Shown here: positions 32,236 to 43,623 of the stretch, in pieces | Numbering within the stretch: position 1 is the first letter of the stretch | Layout of the letters: each line of letters opens with the position of its first letter | Origin: Brassica napus | Lineage: Eukaryota > Streptophyta > Magnoliopsida > Brassicales > Brassicaceae | Direction: 5' to 3' | Length of the DNA: 64,000 nucleotides | Assembly (NCBI RefSeq): GCF_020379485.1 | Contig: NC_063445.1 | Coordinates: forward strand, 54,709,422 to 54,773,421 | Notes under the pieces: model-generated | What the model was told of the DNA's origin: nothing | The model's database searches: none | The model's input: only the letters and a program-made list of their open reading frames with translations | Position numbers and translations under genes: made by a program

Positions 32236-33352
32236 ATGGAAGAAGAAGCTCAAGAAGACTGCCACACGGTTGATCATTTCACAGTAGATGACCTCTTGGT
32301 AGATTTCTCTAATGATGATGACGAGGAAAACGATGTCATTGCTGATTCCGATGGTGCCAACGCAGCCACCGCCGTTCCTGATAACTCCAATTCCTCGTCC
32401 TTCTCCACCGCTGGTCTCCCCATATTTCACGGTGACGTTCACGACGGCACCAGCTTTTCCAGTTGCGTACCGGTACGTTATTGTTTAGATAAAAGTGAAA
32501 TTTTCCCTAAGATTACATAATTACAAAATAAAAAAAGATATTTGTAATTGTCGAAAATAAGAAATTAAATGATAAGTAATTGTGAGTAGTGAATTTTAGA
32601 CAAGATTAAATAATTATGGAATAAAAAGATATTTGTAATTGTTGTAATATAAGAAAATAAATAAGTATGTAATTGTTATTAGTGAATTTTAGATACATTA
32701 AAGTTAAGTTTTATTGGTTAGCTGAGCTGGAGTGGATAGCAATTAGCAACAGTCCGATTTTCACTAACGTCTCTGTACCGGCCAAAGGCAGGAGCAAACG
32801 CTCACGCGCCGACACATGCAATTGGGCCTCAAGTGGGCTTCTCATGGAAGCAGTTTACGACAACCCGTTCACCGGAGAAACCGTTCTCTCCAACCACCAC
32901 CTTTCTCCGCCGATCTCGCCGACGTCCATCGCTCATATCGCGAGAAAGCAAACAATCGACGGACTCCGGCGGAAGAAGGGTACATCTCCGGTATCCGGCA
33001 GCGGAGAGGAACGGCGGTGTCTCCACTGCGCCATAGACAAGACGCCGCAGTGGCGGACTGACCCAATGGGCCTGAAGACATTTGTGCAATGCTTGTGGCG
33101 TCAGGTATAAATCGGGACGTTTGGTGCCGAAGTACCGGCCGGTGGCGAGTCCCCGACGTTCGTGCTGGCGAAACATTCGAATGCTCAGTAGAAAGTGATG
33201 GAGCTCCGGCGGAAGAAGGAGATGATCCGCTATGAGTTCATACATCACCATCATGGTACGGAGGACACTGCCATGATTTTTACCATTTCATCGGACGGTG
33301 ATAATTACTTGATCCACACAACGTGGGCCCATATTTCAGACAGCTTATCTGA
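32236..33352 (+). pseudogene. GATA12: GATA12-like zinc-finger transcription factor, pseudogene
   Basis: The first part (from ATG at 32236) reads MEEEAQEDCHTVDHFTVDDL then LVDFSNDDDEEND, and later LPIFHGDVHDGTSFS, as in Arabidopsis GATA12. Sequence resumes near 32719 with AELEWI, then skips about 40 residues of the expected acidic region to SPIFTNVSVPAKGRSKRSR. The GATA finger follows near 33005 (RRCLHCAIDKTPQWRTDPMG). An extra T in AAGACATTTGTGC (about 33080) breaks the frame in the middle of the finger (expected [12 protein letters not shown]). The tail is recognisable in other frames ([25 protein letters not shown]), and a 2 bp insertion near 33320 shifts the end before RQLI and stop at 33350-33352. 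The zinc finger cannot form, so no DNA-binding product is expected. The Harbinger-like element ends 100 bp upstream of the start codon. Confidence 0.87.
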
Positions 33353-33908
33353 TTAGTCCCTGATTTCAATAATTAGGGATAATCTTCTTACATCAAATTT
33401 TGCTAATTTAGTTAAGTTGTTGTCTCTTTTTTCATCACGTGAATGAGTTTTTTTAACTTTCTTCGTTGGTTGAAAATTACAACTTCTGTCATATAATTAG
33501 TTAGGTTGATCTCGTTATCATGAATTTTAGTGTAATAGATAGACAAAATGTAAACTTATACTTGTATATCCTGATACTTTACCATTACAATTTAGAAAGG
33601 CTACTTGCATTGATTGCAGGTAAAAGGAATAATTGGTTGGAATGTCACAGTGTTGGTAACGTGTCACCTCAAGGATCAAAGTCCCCAGTAGGAATGGACA
33701 AAATATACATAAATTTTGATTAGGTTCGTTATTTTCGGTTCGATTCAAACCAAAATTTCAGATATCCGTAACACTCTGAAGAAAAATAAATACTAATTTG
33801 AAATATCCGTAAAAAAACTAAGCAATATCATAAATACTAAAAAATTTAAGAATGAATATCCGATGATCTGTTATATATATATATACATCTAAATAATTTT
33901 ATATATGG

Positions 33909-36150
33909 ATTCATGCCGCACAGTGTAAACACCACACTGCTATCTCTCGTGCCAAAGACTACTGATGCTGAGAAGCTATTTGATTTTCGGCCAATAGCAT
34001 GCTGCAACGTGATTTATAAGGTTATCTCGAAGATTTTGGCTACTCGGCTTACTACTCTCCCAAAAGCGATCGAACTAAATAAGTGTGCGTTTGTAGAGGG
34101 TCGTCTGCTGCTAGAGAATGTTTTACTAGCTACTGAACTCGTGAAAGACTACCACAAGACTTCAATCTCCTCTAGAGCTGCCGTAAAGCTAGAAATTTCC
34201 AAAGCTTTTGACACTGTCAGTCAGGCATTTATTGAGGATACGTTGCGCGCAATGAAGTACCCAGACTTGTTTGTCACCTGGATCATGCGCTGGATAGACA
34301 CTGCGGCATTCTCGATCTCTGTTAATGAGGAACTTGAGGGTTTCTTTGGGAGCAGAAGGGGGATCAGGCAGGGGTGCTCGCTGTCCCCTTACCTCAATGT
34401 CATTATCAGCAATGTGCTCTCCAAGTTACTTAACAAAGCAGTTGCAATGACCTTATTGGATATCACCCTCAGTGTCAGGAAGTCAACTTGGCTCACCTGA
34501 GCTCTGCGGATGACATAATAGTCTTCACTAATGGCTCTCCAGCATCATTGCGTCATGTTTTGCTAGTGTTTGAGGAGTTTGCCAGTCTTTCGGGGTTGCA
34601 GATTAATATTGCAAGATCCACTGTTTTTGCAGCAGGCAGAGGCAAGCAGTTATTGGAAACTGAAGCAACAGCAGTGGGGCTCTCAATCTCTAACTTGCCA
34701 ATCAAATATCTCGGGTTTCCTCTTACCTCCAAGATTATGTCAAAAATGGATTATGAGCCATTGGTCTCAAAGATCAGGAAGCGGCTTCTCTCTTGGACAA
34801 GTAAAGCTCTTTCCTATGCCGGATGGCTTCAACTCATCAAATCAGTGATTGCGAGCATGACTAACTTTTGGTGTGCTGCTTTCTGCTTGCCACAAGCCTG
34901 TATCGATGATATTGAGAGCATGTGCTCTGCATTTCTATGGAGTGGGTCGCCACATGATACATCCAAAGAAAAAGTTGCTTGGGAGGATGTATGTCACCCT
35001 TATGCAGAAGGAGGCTTGGGAATCAGACGAGTTAGAGAAGTGAGTACAGTTTTCATGCTGAAGCTTATCTGGAGGTTGTTCTCTTGCTCCAGATCTCTGT
35101 GGGGTGACTGGGCTAGGCACTATTTGCTTCGAGGAGAGACTTATTGGGATGCAAAGGATACATGGTTGGGTTCTTGGGTCTGGAGGAAGTTGTTACGGTT
35201 AAAACCTCTAGTGAAAAGGTTTATTCGTATGATGATCAATGACGGTCGCAGTGTGCGGTTTTGGACTGACATATGGCACCCGGAAGGGCGTCTCATTGAG
35301 CTGACTGGTGAGATTGGCACGCAGAAGCTTGGTATTGCAAGGGAAGCAAGGGTTTGTGAGGTCTTGCGGGATGGGGAGTGGTGGTTTCGAAACTGTCGAG
35401 ACCAACATATCAGAGATATAGTGCAGGTCATCACTTCTTTCCCTCTCTCTCTGTCTATAGCGAGTTCTGATGCTGTGACTTGGAAGTGTGGGGGGGGGGG
35501 GGGATGATGCTGAAACTTGGCAACAACTTTGTGGTCGCAAGGAAGAAGTCCCGTGGAGCAAACTGGTATGGTTCCCTCAAGGCGTTCCTCGGTATGCGTT
35601 TATCACATGGCTGGCAATCAAGGATAGGCTTGCGACAGGCCACAACACTCGACAATGGGTCCAGGCGCAGATTTGTGTCTTCTGTGGAGAACCAGATGAG
35701 ACAAGAGACCATCTCTTTTTCGCGTGTCCCTATACGTTCACACTTTGGGTGCGAGTGGTAGGCAACCTGACAGGCTCCGACCCTGATCCAGACTGGAAAG
35801 CCACATTGCAGCACATGATCTCGAGTTCTGTTGATCACCTCACATTTATTCTATTGCGACTAGTCTTGCAGACCACTATCTATTTTATTTGGCGCGAGCG
35901 CAATGATCGGAGGCACGCTGGGAGTGTGAAGTCGACAGAGCAGTTGGCTAGGCTGATCGATAGACAATGAGAAACAGGATATCTTCTATAAAGTACTACC
36001 TGAAGCCCCGCATGTATGGGTTGATGCAGAGATGATTTAGTGCTCATTGATAGTTCTTAAAGCTTAGTTGCAGTAGTTTTTTTTCGAACTCATTCATTGT
36101 ACATAATAATTTTTTCTCATCATGATCAATAAATTTAACATTTCATCATA
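33909..36150 (+). mobile_element. 5'-truncated LINE (plant L1-like), sense strand
   Basis: Begins inside the reverse transcriptase domain and ends with an A-run after ATTTCATCATAAAAAA near 36150. A ~45 bp AT-rich stretch (GTTATAT...ATACAT...CTAAATAATT) occurs on both sides of the insertion (about 33870-33907 and 36170-36215), consistent with an unusually long target duplication or microsatellite expansion. Confidence 0.8.
33913..35970 (+). pseudogene. LINE reverse transcriptase with zf-RVT domain, three frames
   Basis: 33913-34446 carries RT blocks LFDFRPIACCNVIYKVISKI, KLEISKAFDTVS and GSRRGIRQGCSLSPY. The frame shifts near 34447, then 34488-35500 continues with LAHLSSADDIIVFTNG, where the catalytic F/YADD motif reads SADD. 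A second shift falls in a G-run at 35491-35503. 35504-35970 encodes the zinc-binding zf-RVT segment VPRYAFITWLAIKDRLATG then CVFCGEPDETRDHLFFACPY. The endonuclease and N-terminal ORF are missing. Enzyme activity is excluded by the shifts and the changed motif. Confidence 0.88.
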
Positions 36151-36556
36151 AAAAAACTTATATAAATATCTGTTATATGTATATATATACATATATCTAA
36201 ATAATTATATATATAATTTATATAAAATTTTATTTTTAAGTTTTATAATATTTTTATTTATTAAATTTCTATATTAGTTATTAGAATTTCAAAAAGTAAA
36301 TAAATTTTATTTTGTAATAAATTATTATTATTTATACTAATTTTGAATTTTTATTTAATTTTAATTGTAATTTTATTTGTACGAATCGAATTGGATATCC
36401 GGTTAAAAATCTAAAATTTTATGGATATTTGTGGCACCAAATATCCGGACTGGCTACTGATCGAATCAGATATTTATTATTTGGACGAAACAGATCGGAT
36501 AACGAATACCTCCAAAACCCTGGATATTCGGTAGGCGCCCAGCCCAACATCAAAGT

Positions 36557-37107
36557 TTCTGCCTGGAAAATGTTGTAATTGTTTTCCAAATTAACAATCA
36601 TCCAAAATTTTGAAAGTTTAATAATAAGGCAATTCTCTCAAATAGTTATTTTTAATTTCTTATCACAAAATAGCTTTCAAGGAAGACAATGACCAAAATA
36701 GTTATTTTTTTATTTTGAAAATTTTAATATTTATTTTTTTATTTTTAAAAATTTGAAATTTCATCCCCAAAACTCAACCCTTTAAATTCAACCCCTAAGT
36801 TTAGATTAGTTAACCATAGGGTAAAAATAATTTTACCTTTTAATAAAATTTATTTTGGTTATTTTTTTATTGATGGTTATTTTTGTGAAACTAAACTAAA
36901 AAGAAGGGAATTTCTTTTAATAATAAGCCAAGGGATATAATGGTGTTTGCAAGCTATTTTGTTCGTTTCTTCTGCTTGATGATTTCTTACAAACGTTTGG
37001 TTCATGCAACTAATACTATGATATATGCCTGCTTAACAACTACTAGGTTCCTAACAATACAAAACGACAACATGGAAGGAAATAGTATCATTTTGCAGCA
37101 CCGAATC
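36557..37107. other. AT-rich intergenic stretch
   Basis: No gene or clear repeat; a low-complexity segment near 36700-36880 (TTTTTATTTT, CTCAACCCTTTAAATTC) is typical of plant intergenic DNA. Confidence 0.4.
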
Positions 37108-37954
37108 TAGGGCCGGGCACAAGGCTAGTACTCGCTATTTTGCTTGTACTTATTACTTGCCTTGCCTTGCCTTGCACGAGTAATAAAATTTTCGACTTGT
37201 ATTTAACTTGTTAAAAACGAGTACTTGTTATTTCAAGTACTTGATCAAAAATGAATTATTTGTTAGTTACTTGTCCCGCTCTATTACTTGCTATTTACGA
37301 GTACTTTGAACTATTTATGAGTACTTGTGACATATTTACGAGTTTTTTTTGAGTATTTAAAAATTATTTACTAAATAATATTCTATTAGAAATAAACATG
37401 AAAGTTGTTTTGTTTATTCTTTACTTAAAATAACATGTGAATTACTTTAAATGTAATATCTGTTCTTATTATAAAAAGACAAATAAAAAATATATAAATA
37501 TTTTGATATATAAGCATTATATAATTTTCATGATGACAAAAATGTATTATTTAAGCAAGTAACAAAAAGCCATATAGCTAAATTTTTAATATTTGTTACT
37601 ATTTAATACTTGATTAGACGACGACGACTATTTAAAAATCAAAACATATATGAAACAAGTAACAAGTATAAAAATATTTTTGTCCAATCATAAATGCAAA
37701 TAAAAGAAAAACAAATATAAACAAGTATTTAGTAGATCATGTAACAAATACTAAGTAATAGAGTAAGTAACGGGGCAAGTAACGAGTCAAGTACCAAAAA
37801 TAATAATGATACTTGATATTTGACTTGTTCTTGCAAGTAATGAAAATTGTCGACTTGTTACTTGACTTGACATCAACGAGTACTTGAATTTTTGAGATGG
37901 ATACGAGTCAAATAGCGAGTTTAAGACGAATAACGAGTAATGATGCCAGCCCTA
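37108..37954. mobile_element. hAT-like AT-rich element with ACTTG/CAAGT internal repeats, 847 bp
   Basis: Ends TAGGGCCGG and, reverse-complemented, TAGGGCTGG. Flanks ACCGAATC (37100-37107) and ACCAAATC (37955-37962) form an 8 bp duplication with one mismatch. The interior is built from ACTTGTTACTTG and ACGAGTACTTG repeats in both orientations. No coding. Confidence 0.7.
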
Positions 37955-38030
37955 ACCAAATCCATATTATCGTGCTGATTCCTTTTTTGTTTAAAATAGT
38001 TAAATTTGGAAGTTTACTGATTTGTAAGTT

Positions 38031-39520
38031 TTTTTTTTTGGCAATAAACGGCTATTCTATTACTCAAGATTGAGGTGGTTTGGATAGCCAGACCGAAATA
38101 GAACAACCAATAAAACAAAGAGATCTATGGAAAGAACGAGCATTCCTAGCCAGCGAATCAGCAATTTCATTTTGCGCTCTCTAGAAGTAGCTGATTTTGA
38201 AGTCCGGAAAACACATCTAGAGAATTTGAATGACGTCCAGCTCAGTTGAGAAGTTTGGCCAAGCTTGTGGGTCTGTTATCATTGCAATCAGGTCCTTGCA
38301 ATCTGTCTCAAATCTCTGACAGGTCGAATGCTGTAGCATGCTCTCCATTGCACATCTTAGCGCCTCCAATTCCGAGTGTAGTGATGTCTCACGCCTCCTT
38401 AAGTTTCGTGTCCCCATTAATTGAATCTTTCCCATGCTATCCTTCCAGACCCATCCAATCCCAGTGAACTGATTTGTGGAGGTCCATGAACCATCCACCA
38501 TGCAAATATTACCCAAACTTAAGGCTTGTATTTTTTCAACAATTTGTGCCTGTGGGGGGTACCTGTATAGTATCCTTTGCATTTTACCAGGCCTGGCACT
38601 CACTCTCTGCATATCTGACTAGCTCCAATGGGTCCCTATCTATAGCTCTGAATAACTTGTCATTTCTAACCTTTCAAATGTACTAGATTATCCAGAGATA
38701 AAGGTCTCTATCATCTTCTGGCACCATAATACTATTCTTCCTCCAAAATAGATAGTCCATGTTGGCGTGGATACTCGAGATAGAGAAAGTTTGAGAGCTT
38801 GACGGTGTTGATGATAATGCCCATGCTTGTAAAGCCGGTGGACACTCGAAGATCACATGAGTAACAGTTTCTTCTGGCTCACCACATCTTGGGAAGTAGT
38901 TATCACATCGCATATTGCGACGTACCAGATTCCTTGTGACCGCTACCTGTCCTGAAATTAATTGCCATATTAGATGACAAATCTTTTGTGGTGCATTCAC
39001 TTTCCAAGCAAAGAATTGAAGTTTGGTTATACTGGGCTCTAGAACCTCTTCTTCCTCGTCATCTGTCAGTATATTTGTAGCTACCCATATCTAGACTTGA
39101 CTGTGTATTGACCATTTTTGGTATAGCTCCAGCAAAAGGTATCACGTCGATGAGTAGGGCTTATAGCCAGACTCTAAATCATCGGTATGTCATCTTGGTC
39201 TACATATTGTTCTAGTTGTCTAGCGTCCCACTCCTTTGATTGAAAATTAATAAGACGACTGACGGTCATCTTTGCATTTACTACTGGAGCCCTTGCCCGA
39301 GCTGCCCTTGCTGGCCTTGCTGGCGTCGAGGGAATCCATAGTTCCTGGCAAACATTAATTTCATATCCCGAGTGCACTTTGTTCCTGATACTTAATAGTA
39401 ATAGCTTCTTTGCCGCTATAATACTCGTCCACACATAAGATGAATTATGTACTGCGCCAATTTGCAAAGGCGAATTCAGACGATAGTATTTTTTTCGAAG
39501 AACTCTTGCCATCAATGAAT
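38031..39520 (-). mobile_element. 5'-truncated LINE, antisense, with 14 bp target-site duplication
   Basis: CTGATTTGTAAGTT (38017-38030) and CTGATTCGTAAGTT (39521-39534) flank the insertion, with 13 of 14 matching. The plus strand shows a T-run at 38029-38039, the 3' poly(A) of a minus-strand insertion. Coding order on the minus strand is RT C-terminal region, zf-RVT, RNase H. Confidence 0.9.
38217..39515 (-). pseudogene. LINE RT C-terminus, zf-RVT and RNase H-like domain, broken
   Basis: On the minus strand, 39515-39174 encodes a segment typical after the LINE RT (MMARVLRKKYYRLNS... SSYVWTSIIAAKKLL). It is followed by 39000-38683 (zf-RVT: APQKICHLIWQLISGQVAVT then CPRCGEPEE-like DNYFPRCGEPEETVTHVIFE). 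38612-38217 gives an RNase H-like domain (NICMVDGSWTSTNQFTGIGW, SELEALRCAMES, ETDCKDLIAMI). Frame breaks separate the three. An alanine/arginine-rich stretch (ARPARAARARAP) near 39290 is probably an expanded repeat. It is a different LINE from the one at 33909, since that one ends without RNase H. Confidence 0.83.
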
Positions 39521-39534
39521 CTGATTCGTAAGTT

Positions 39535-39792
39535 AAAATGGGGGTTTGAGGATATATATATATATATATATACTAGTTTAAGAAAAAAAACGGAAATTCC
39601 CTTTTTCTGCAAATAGAAAATTTGGAAGTATCGAGATTTCTCTTATTATATATCTTAGACACTGCCAAAAGGTAACATGAATTAAGAATATATATAACCG
39701 TGTATCGTTTGGACTTTTATACGAAGTTACGAACAGTTGAGGCTTAGTTTACCTAGCGCCTGCGGTGGTCACTTACCTCGCAAGCATATAGC
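39535..39792. other. Short spacer between two retroposons, with a (TA)n run
   Basis: (TA)n at about 39551-39572. No gene seen. Confidence 0.5.
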
Positions 39793-39809
39793 GAGAGAGT
39801 CATTTTCAT

Positions 39810-40982
39810 ATTTTGTTCCCTTTGCACAAAGTATATATACACAGAAAAAATCTACGTGAGCTCAACGCGCCCCCAATTTCTCTCTCAACCCTAACTTTCG
39901 AAACTTTTTTTTCTTGGATCCGATCGCCTATCCGGCGCGTTCGGCGCTGCGAGAGGGCTTTTGCCGACCCCGCCATATCCAAATCCATCTCCGGCGTGAA
40001 GGTTTGTCGGTGAGTGATTCTGTTTCGGATCGTCGTCTTCGCAGAGGACGTCGTTAGATTCGTCGAAGCTGAGAGGGTTTTGCGATGCGGTGCCTCTAGC
40101 GTCTGTGCCGCCGTTTCATCTTCCTCACCACCGAAGCAATCTCCTCCCCCGACACCTAAATCTTTTCGCAGGCCTGGAAGAAAAGGTCGCTTTTTGCCGC
40201 TACCTTCAAAGGCTATCCGGGTACGCGTTGTCTGAGCTAGAGGTCTCGGGACCTCGGACTGAATGCGATAGGGTCATCTCTGTCACTCCGTTGAGTCAAG
40301 ATTAGGCGATTAGCTACTGAGTGATGCATTAACTTAGCTCCTCTCCCCTCCTTTATTGTTGGTATTGGCGTTTCTTGTTAGTATGGATTGGTATTGCAGG
40401 TTTAATTGAGTTGGGTTGTGGAGGTTCTTCGTTTCCTTGGAGCTCTTGGTAACACTTGCAGTTGGAGGAGGTAGTAAGACTCGGGAGGTGGTGATGCTGC
40501 CCCTTTCTCTGTACCGACTTAGAGGGCGAGTGCGGTAGAGTTAGTTGAGCGCTATTAAGCACCCGTAGTGTGTGTTGTCCCGTCTTTTGCTGAATCCGAG
40601 TTTAGTTCTTTCCCAGCCCGGACCTAGGGGACAGTCCTTGAGCGGGATCGTTTCTGTCTCTCGGAGTAAAGCAAGTTGTGCAGGCAGCCGTTGAATCCGT
40701 TTCCTACTAGTGTTCTGTTCCTTGCGTTCTAGTTTCTTGGGTCTCTCCTTTCAAGCCCGTCTCGGCTCAACCTTCCATCCGGCTACTACAAGTTTGTATC
40801 GATACTTGAAGTCCTGTTCGCTCCAAAGCAGAACGGTTTCAAGTTCGATTGATTTCTGCTTCCATGTTTTTTACTTTTTTTTGCCTTGGAAGTATGTTTT
40901 AAAGGTTTTACAGTTTGTTCATCACATCTTGTAAACCTCAACAATTCATTTTTGAAATGATATTTATAATTTAGCAAAAAAA
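39810..40982 (+). mobile_element. Retroposon of 1.17 kb with perfect 17 bp target-site duplication and no reverse transcriptase
   Basis: GAGAGAGTCATTTTCAT occurs at 39793-39809 and 40983-40999 without mismatch. The insert ends in an A-tail (GCAAAAAAA) after ATTCATTTTTGAAATGATA. The insert starts with a TATA-like TATATATACACAG and a pyrimidine-rich leader (CCCAATTTCTCTCTCAACCC), then GC-richer sequence than its surroundings. Open frames are short (39813-40013, 40014-40235, 40710-40934) and none resembles a transposon protein. It is either a non-autonomous LINE derivative or a retroposed copy of a cellular RNA. Confidence 0.8.
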
Positions 40983-41228
40983 GAGAGAGTCATTTTCATG
41001 AACGTTCATGTATTAACAAACTTACGTTTTACTTGTGAGACTATATATTCATACTCGTACCTGATAATTTTAGCTTTTCATATTTAACTAATTCTAAATT
41101 TCGTTCAAAGCTCAATTATAATTTAATTACATGGAACTATTCATATTTAAGTTTTTTTTTTTTGGAAAGAATATATTTCAATTATTATCATCTATAGAAA
41201 AGTGGAATAGCCACTTATAAACTACTAG

Positions 41229-41640
41229 GCTAGGAAAAATATCCGTAAATTTTGATTTGATTTGTTATGGATTCAAATCGAAAAATTTGGATATCTGCAA
41301 CTTTACAAAGCAAAAAAAATACTAATATACAATATCCAAAAAAACTAATTAAATCACAAATACTAATACTTTAATATTAAGTGACGGATATCCGATTCCA
41401 TCGGTTATATGCATATATATACATATATTTAAAGAATATATAATTCATATAAATATTATACTTTATATAAGTTTTACAACATATTTATTTATTATATTAG
41501 TTATTAAAATTTTAAAAGAAGTAAATAAATTTTAATTTTTGTAATAAAATATTAGTATTATATATATATATTTTTTAATTTCTATTTAATTTTTACTGAT
41601 CAAATCAGATATCTGGTGAAAAATCTAAGTGTTATAGGAT
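41229..41640. repeat. Relative of the split hAT-like AT-rich element
   Basis: Shares CGTAAATTTTGATTTG, TTATATGCATATATATACAT, TATTAGTTATTAAAATTTTA and GGTGAAAAATCTAA with the element at 33683-36548, uninterrupted by a LINE. Its ends are not clear. Confidence 0.6.
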
Positions 41641-42700
41641 TCTATATCTATACAGAGTTTAAAAGATTTGTATTTTGTTATAATTCTTGTGTTATTGCAT
41701 TAAGAGTTTTCAAAACTATTTTAAAGTCTGGTGTTATTAGTTTATGAATTTATACTAGCTAAGTAGTTGAAAGTTTTTGAAAATCTAATGTTATTGGATT
41801 CATCATTTTATAAAGTTAGTAAAAAAATTGTGTTATTCAAAAAAGAAGAAATTACGTGCCTGATTTATCAATATTTTGAAATGTGTTGTTTTTTTTTCTG
41901 AAAAAGGGCATATTTTGCAATGTGTTGTTATTGGTTTATTGATTTTAGTAATTTTCTTAATAAAATCTTCTTATCAAAGTATTGCACATTGATCGTGTAT
42001 TCCTAGAGTCTTTTATATTTAAGAAATAATTAAATAGATCATTTATCATTAATCACATAATTATTAGTACACGAAGCTTCTCTTTACTTCTTCTCTCTCT
42101 GCTCTGTACACTCCTTAAAATTCAAATCTAGTATATCTTTCACAACCGGTCATAGCCATCACTTTTGCAAAACCTGCTATCGTTTCTAGACTATGCGCTC
42201 TCCGTAACGTCCGCGTCAGTGGTGGTATTGCGAACGTAAGATGATCCATCTCATCATAAACTTCTCATTCCACACATTTGTAGCATTACGTGGATGTTTC
42301 TATAAAATCTCTAGATAATGTGTTTTTGATAGTATTACTTAGTAGGTGTGAAATATTAAACATAAACACAATTTTTCTCTCCCTTCGCGGCTTCACCAAA
42401 GCTTTTCCTCCCATAGTCCCATTTCAAACTTTCTCATCCTTCGACGTCGTCTCTCGTAACTTTTTTTTTTCTCGTAACCAATCCAGTCGTAAGTTACTTT
42501 CATCACTTCGTCTTTAAAAAAAAAAATATGGATACCATTTGTATTTAACTATTTATACCTTGTCAAAAGAGGACATCCATATAACCTAATTTCAGAAGAT
42601 AGAAAGCAAGTGAAATTGATACAGACAAAGTGAAATCTCAAAACAGATTGAGTGAGAAGATCGATTGTGGCTGGAAGTGAGTGAACCAAGATAGCAAGTA
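41641..42700. other. Intergenic; one exon-like stretch near 42150-42238
   Basis: Mostly AT-rich with recurring GTGTTATTGG / GTTATTAG segments (41690-41950). From 42150 to 42236 a frame reads AITFAKPAIVSRLCALRNVR then VSGGIAN and meets GTAAG, which looks like an exon end; I cannot assign it. Nothing else recognised. Confidence 0.3.
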
Positions 42701-42717
42701 GGAGTCAGAGTTCGGAA

Positions 42718-42771
42718 TTGAAGACGTCTGGTTCGGCAAAGCTCGACCCCGCTAATTTAGCCCGTAAGGTA
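42718..42771 (+). other. Possible upstream exon of the small membrane-protein gene at 52245
   Basis: A stretch reading KTSGSAKLDPANLARK ends AAG before GTAAACTTGG, a good donor. In the same phase, an acceptor TTTGTCATGTCAG lies at 52232-52244. The intervening DNA contains the Copia element bounded by GTTTG. No upstream ATG is clear, so this may be 5' UTR. Confidence 0.35.
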
Positions 42772-43590
42772 AACTTGGATTTCCTTGTAAGAAAAGTTTG
42801 TAAAAGATCAAGAGAAGAATTCTCTTATTTCTCTCAAAGGATTACAAACCTGCTTTACAACCATACTAGGATAAGACTTTGCTCAGGTGAGTTATATAGT
42901 TAAAATATAAAACATATAATATTGAAAAAGTTAAGATTTATATATGATCAATTTTTTTGTATATATGTATACAGTTTTGAATTGTTTATATAATCATCAA
43001 TATATTGGGCCGAGAATAATTTTAATTGGAATTGTGGATCAAAACTTTAAATTTATGATAGGTCCGATACATTTGGATATTTTCTTTTACTAATTTATCG
43101 GTGAATAAAATTTATATAGTTTTTGATTTTGAAGTTACACTAATTTTCAGAATATCAGATTTTTACATTTTTGACAACATAAGATGAAAATTAAAATATT
43201 AAAATAAACAACTACAAATTGGGTTGGGCTTATATTTTGAAGTATGATTGGTTATGTACCACATTAACACAACATAAAATTTAGCAGCACAATTATTATT
43301 ATACTTAAGGCCCAAATAAGATGAAATTAGTTTTTTTGTTTGCAACTGATACGTTACTTCAAGTATTTGATGATGGTATTTTTTGTTTGCAACCGATACT
43401 TTATATATGATGAAAGTTAGGTTAACATGATATATAGCATTAGCTACTACGAAAGAACATTATTAACGTATTCTTAAACTACGAAAAACAAGTAGGCAAT
43501 TCATTCCTTTGTGCCAAAGTTTTTTCTTAATATTCAATATAAATTTCCTAATTTAAGTTCTAAAAAATTGTTAGCAATGAAAAATATTTG

Positions 43591-43623
<33 letters not shown>

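Larger units (their letters stand above)
33683..36548. mobile_element. AT-rich hAT-like element split by a LINE insertion
   Basis: Outer parts 33683-33908 and 36151-36548 match, piecewise, an unsplit relative at 41229-41640: AAATATCCGTAAATTTTGAT at one end and AATATC(C)GGT(T/G)AAAAATCTAA at the other. ATCAAAGT occurs at 33675-33682 and 36549-36556, a possible 8 bp target duplication. No transposase is visible. Confidence 0.55.

Noticed and set aside
32829..33254. Minus-strand 141-codon frame over the GATA gene
   Set aside because: Antisense shadow of the zinc-finger coding sequence with no recognisable domain.
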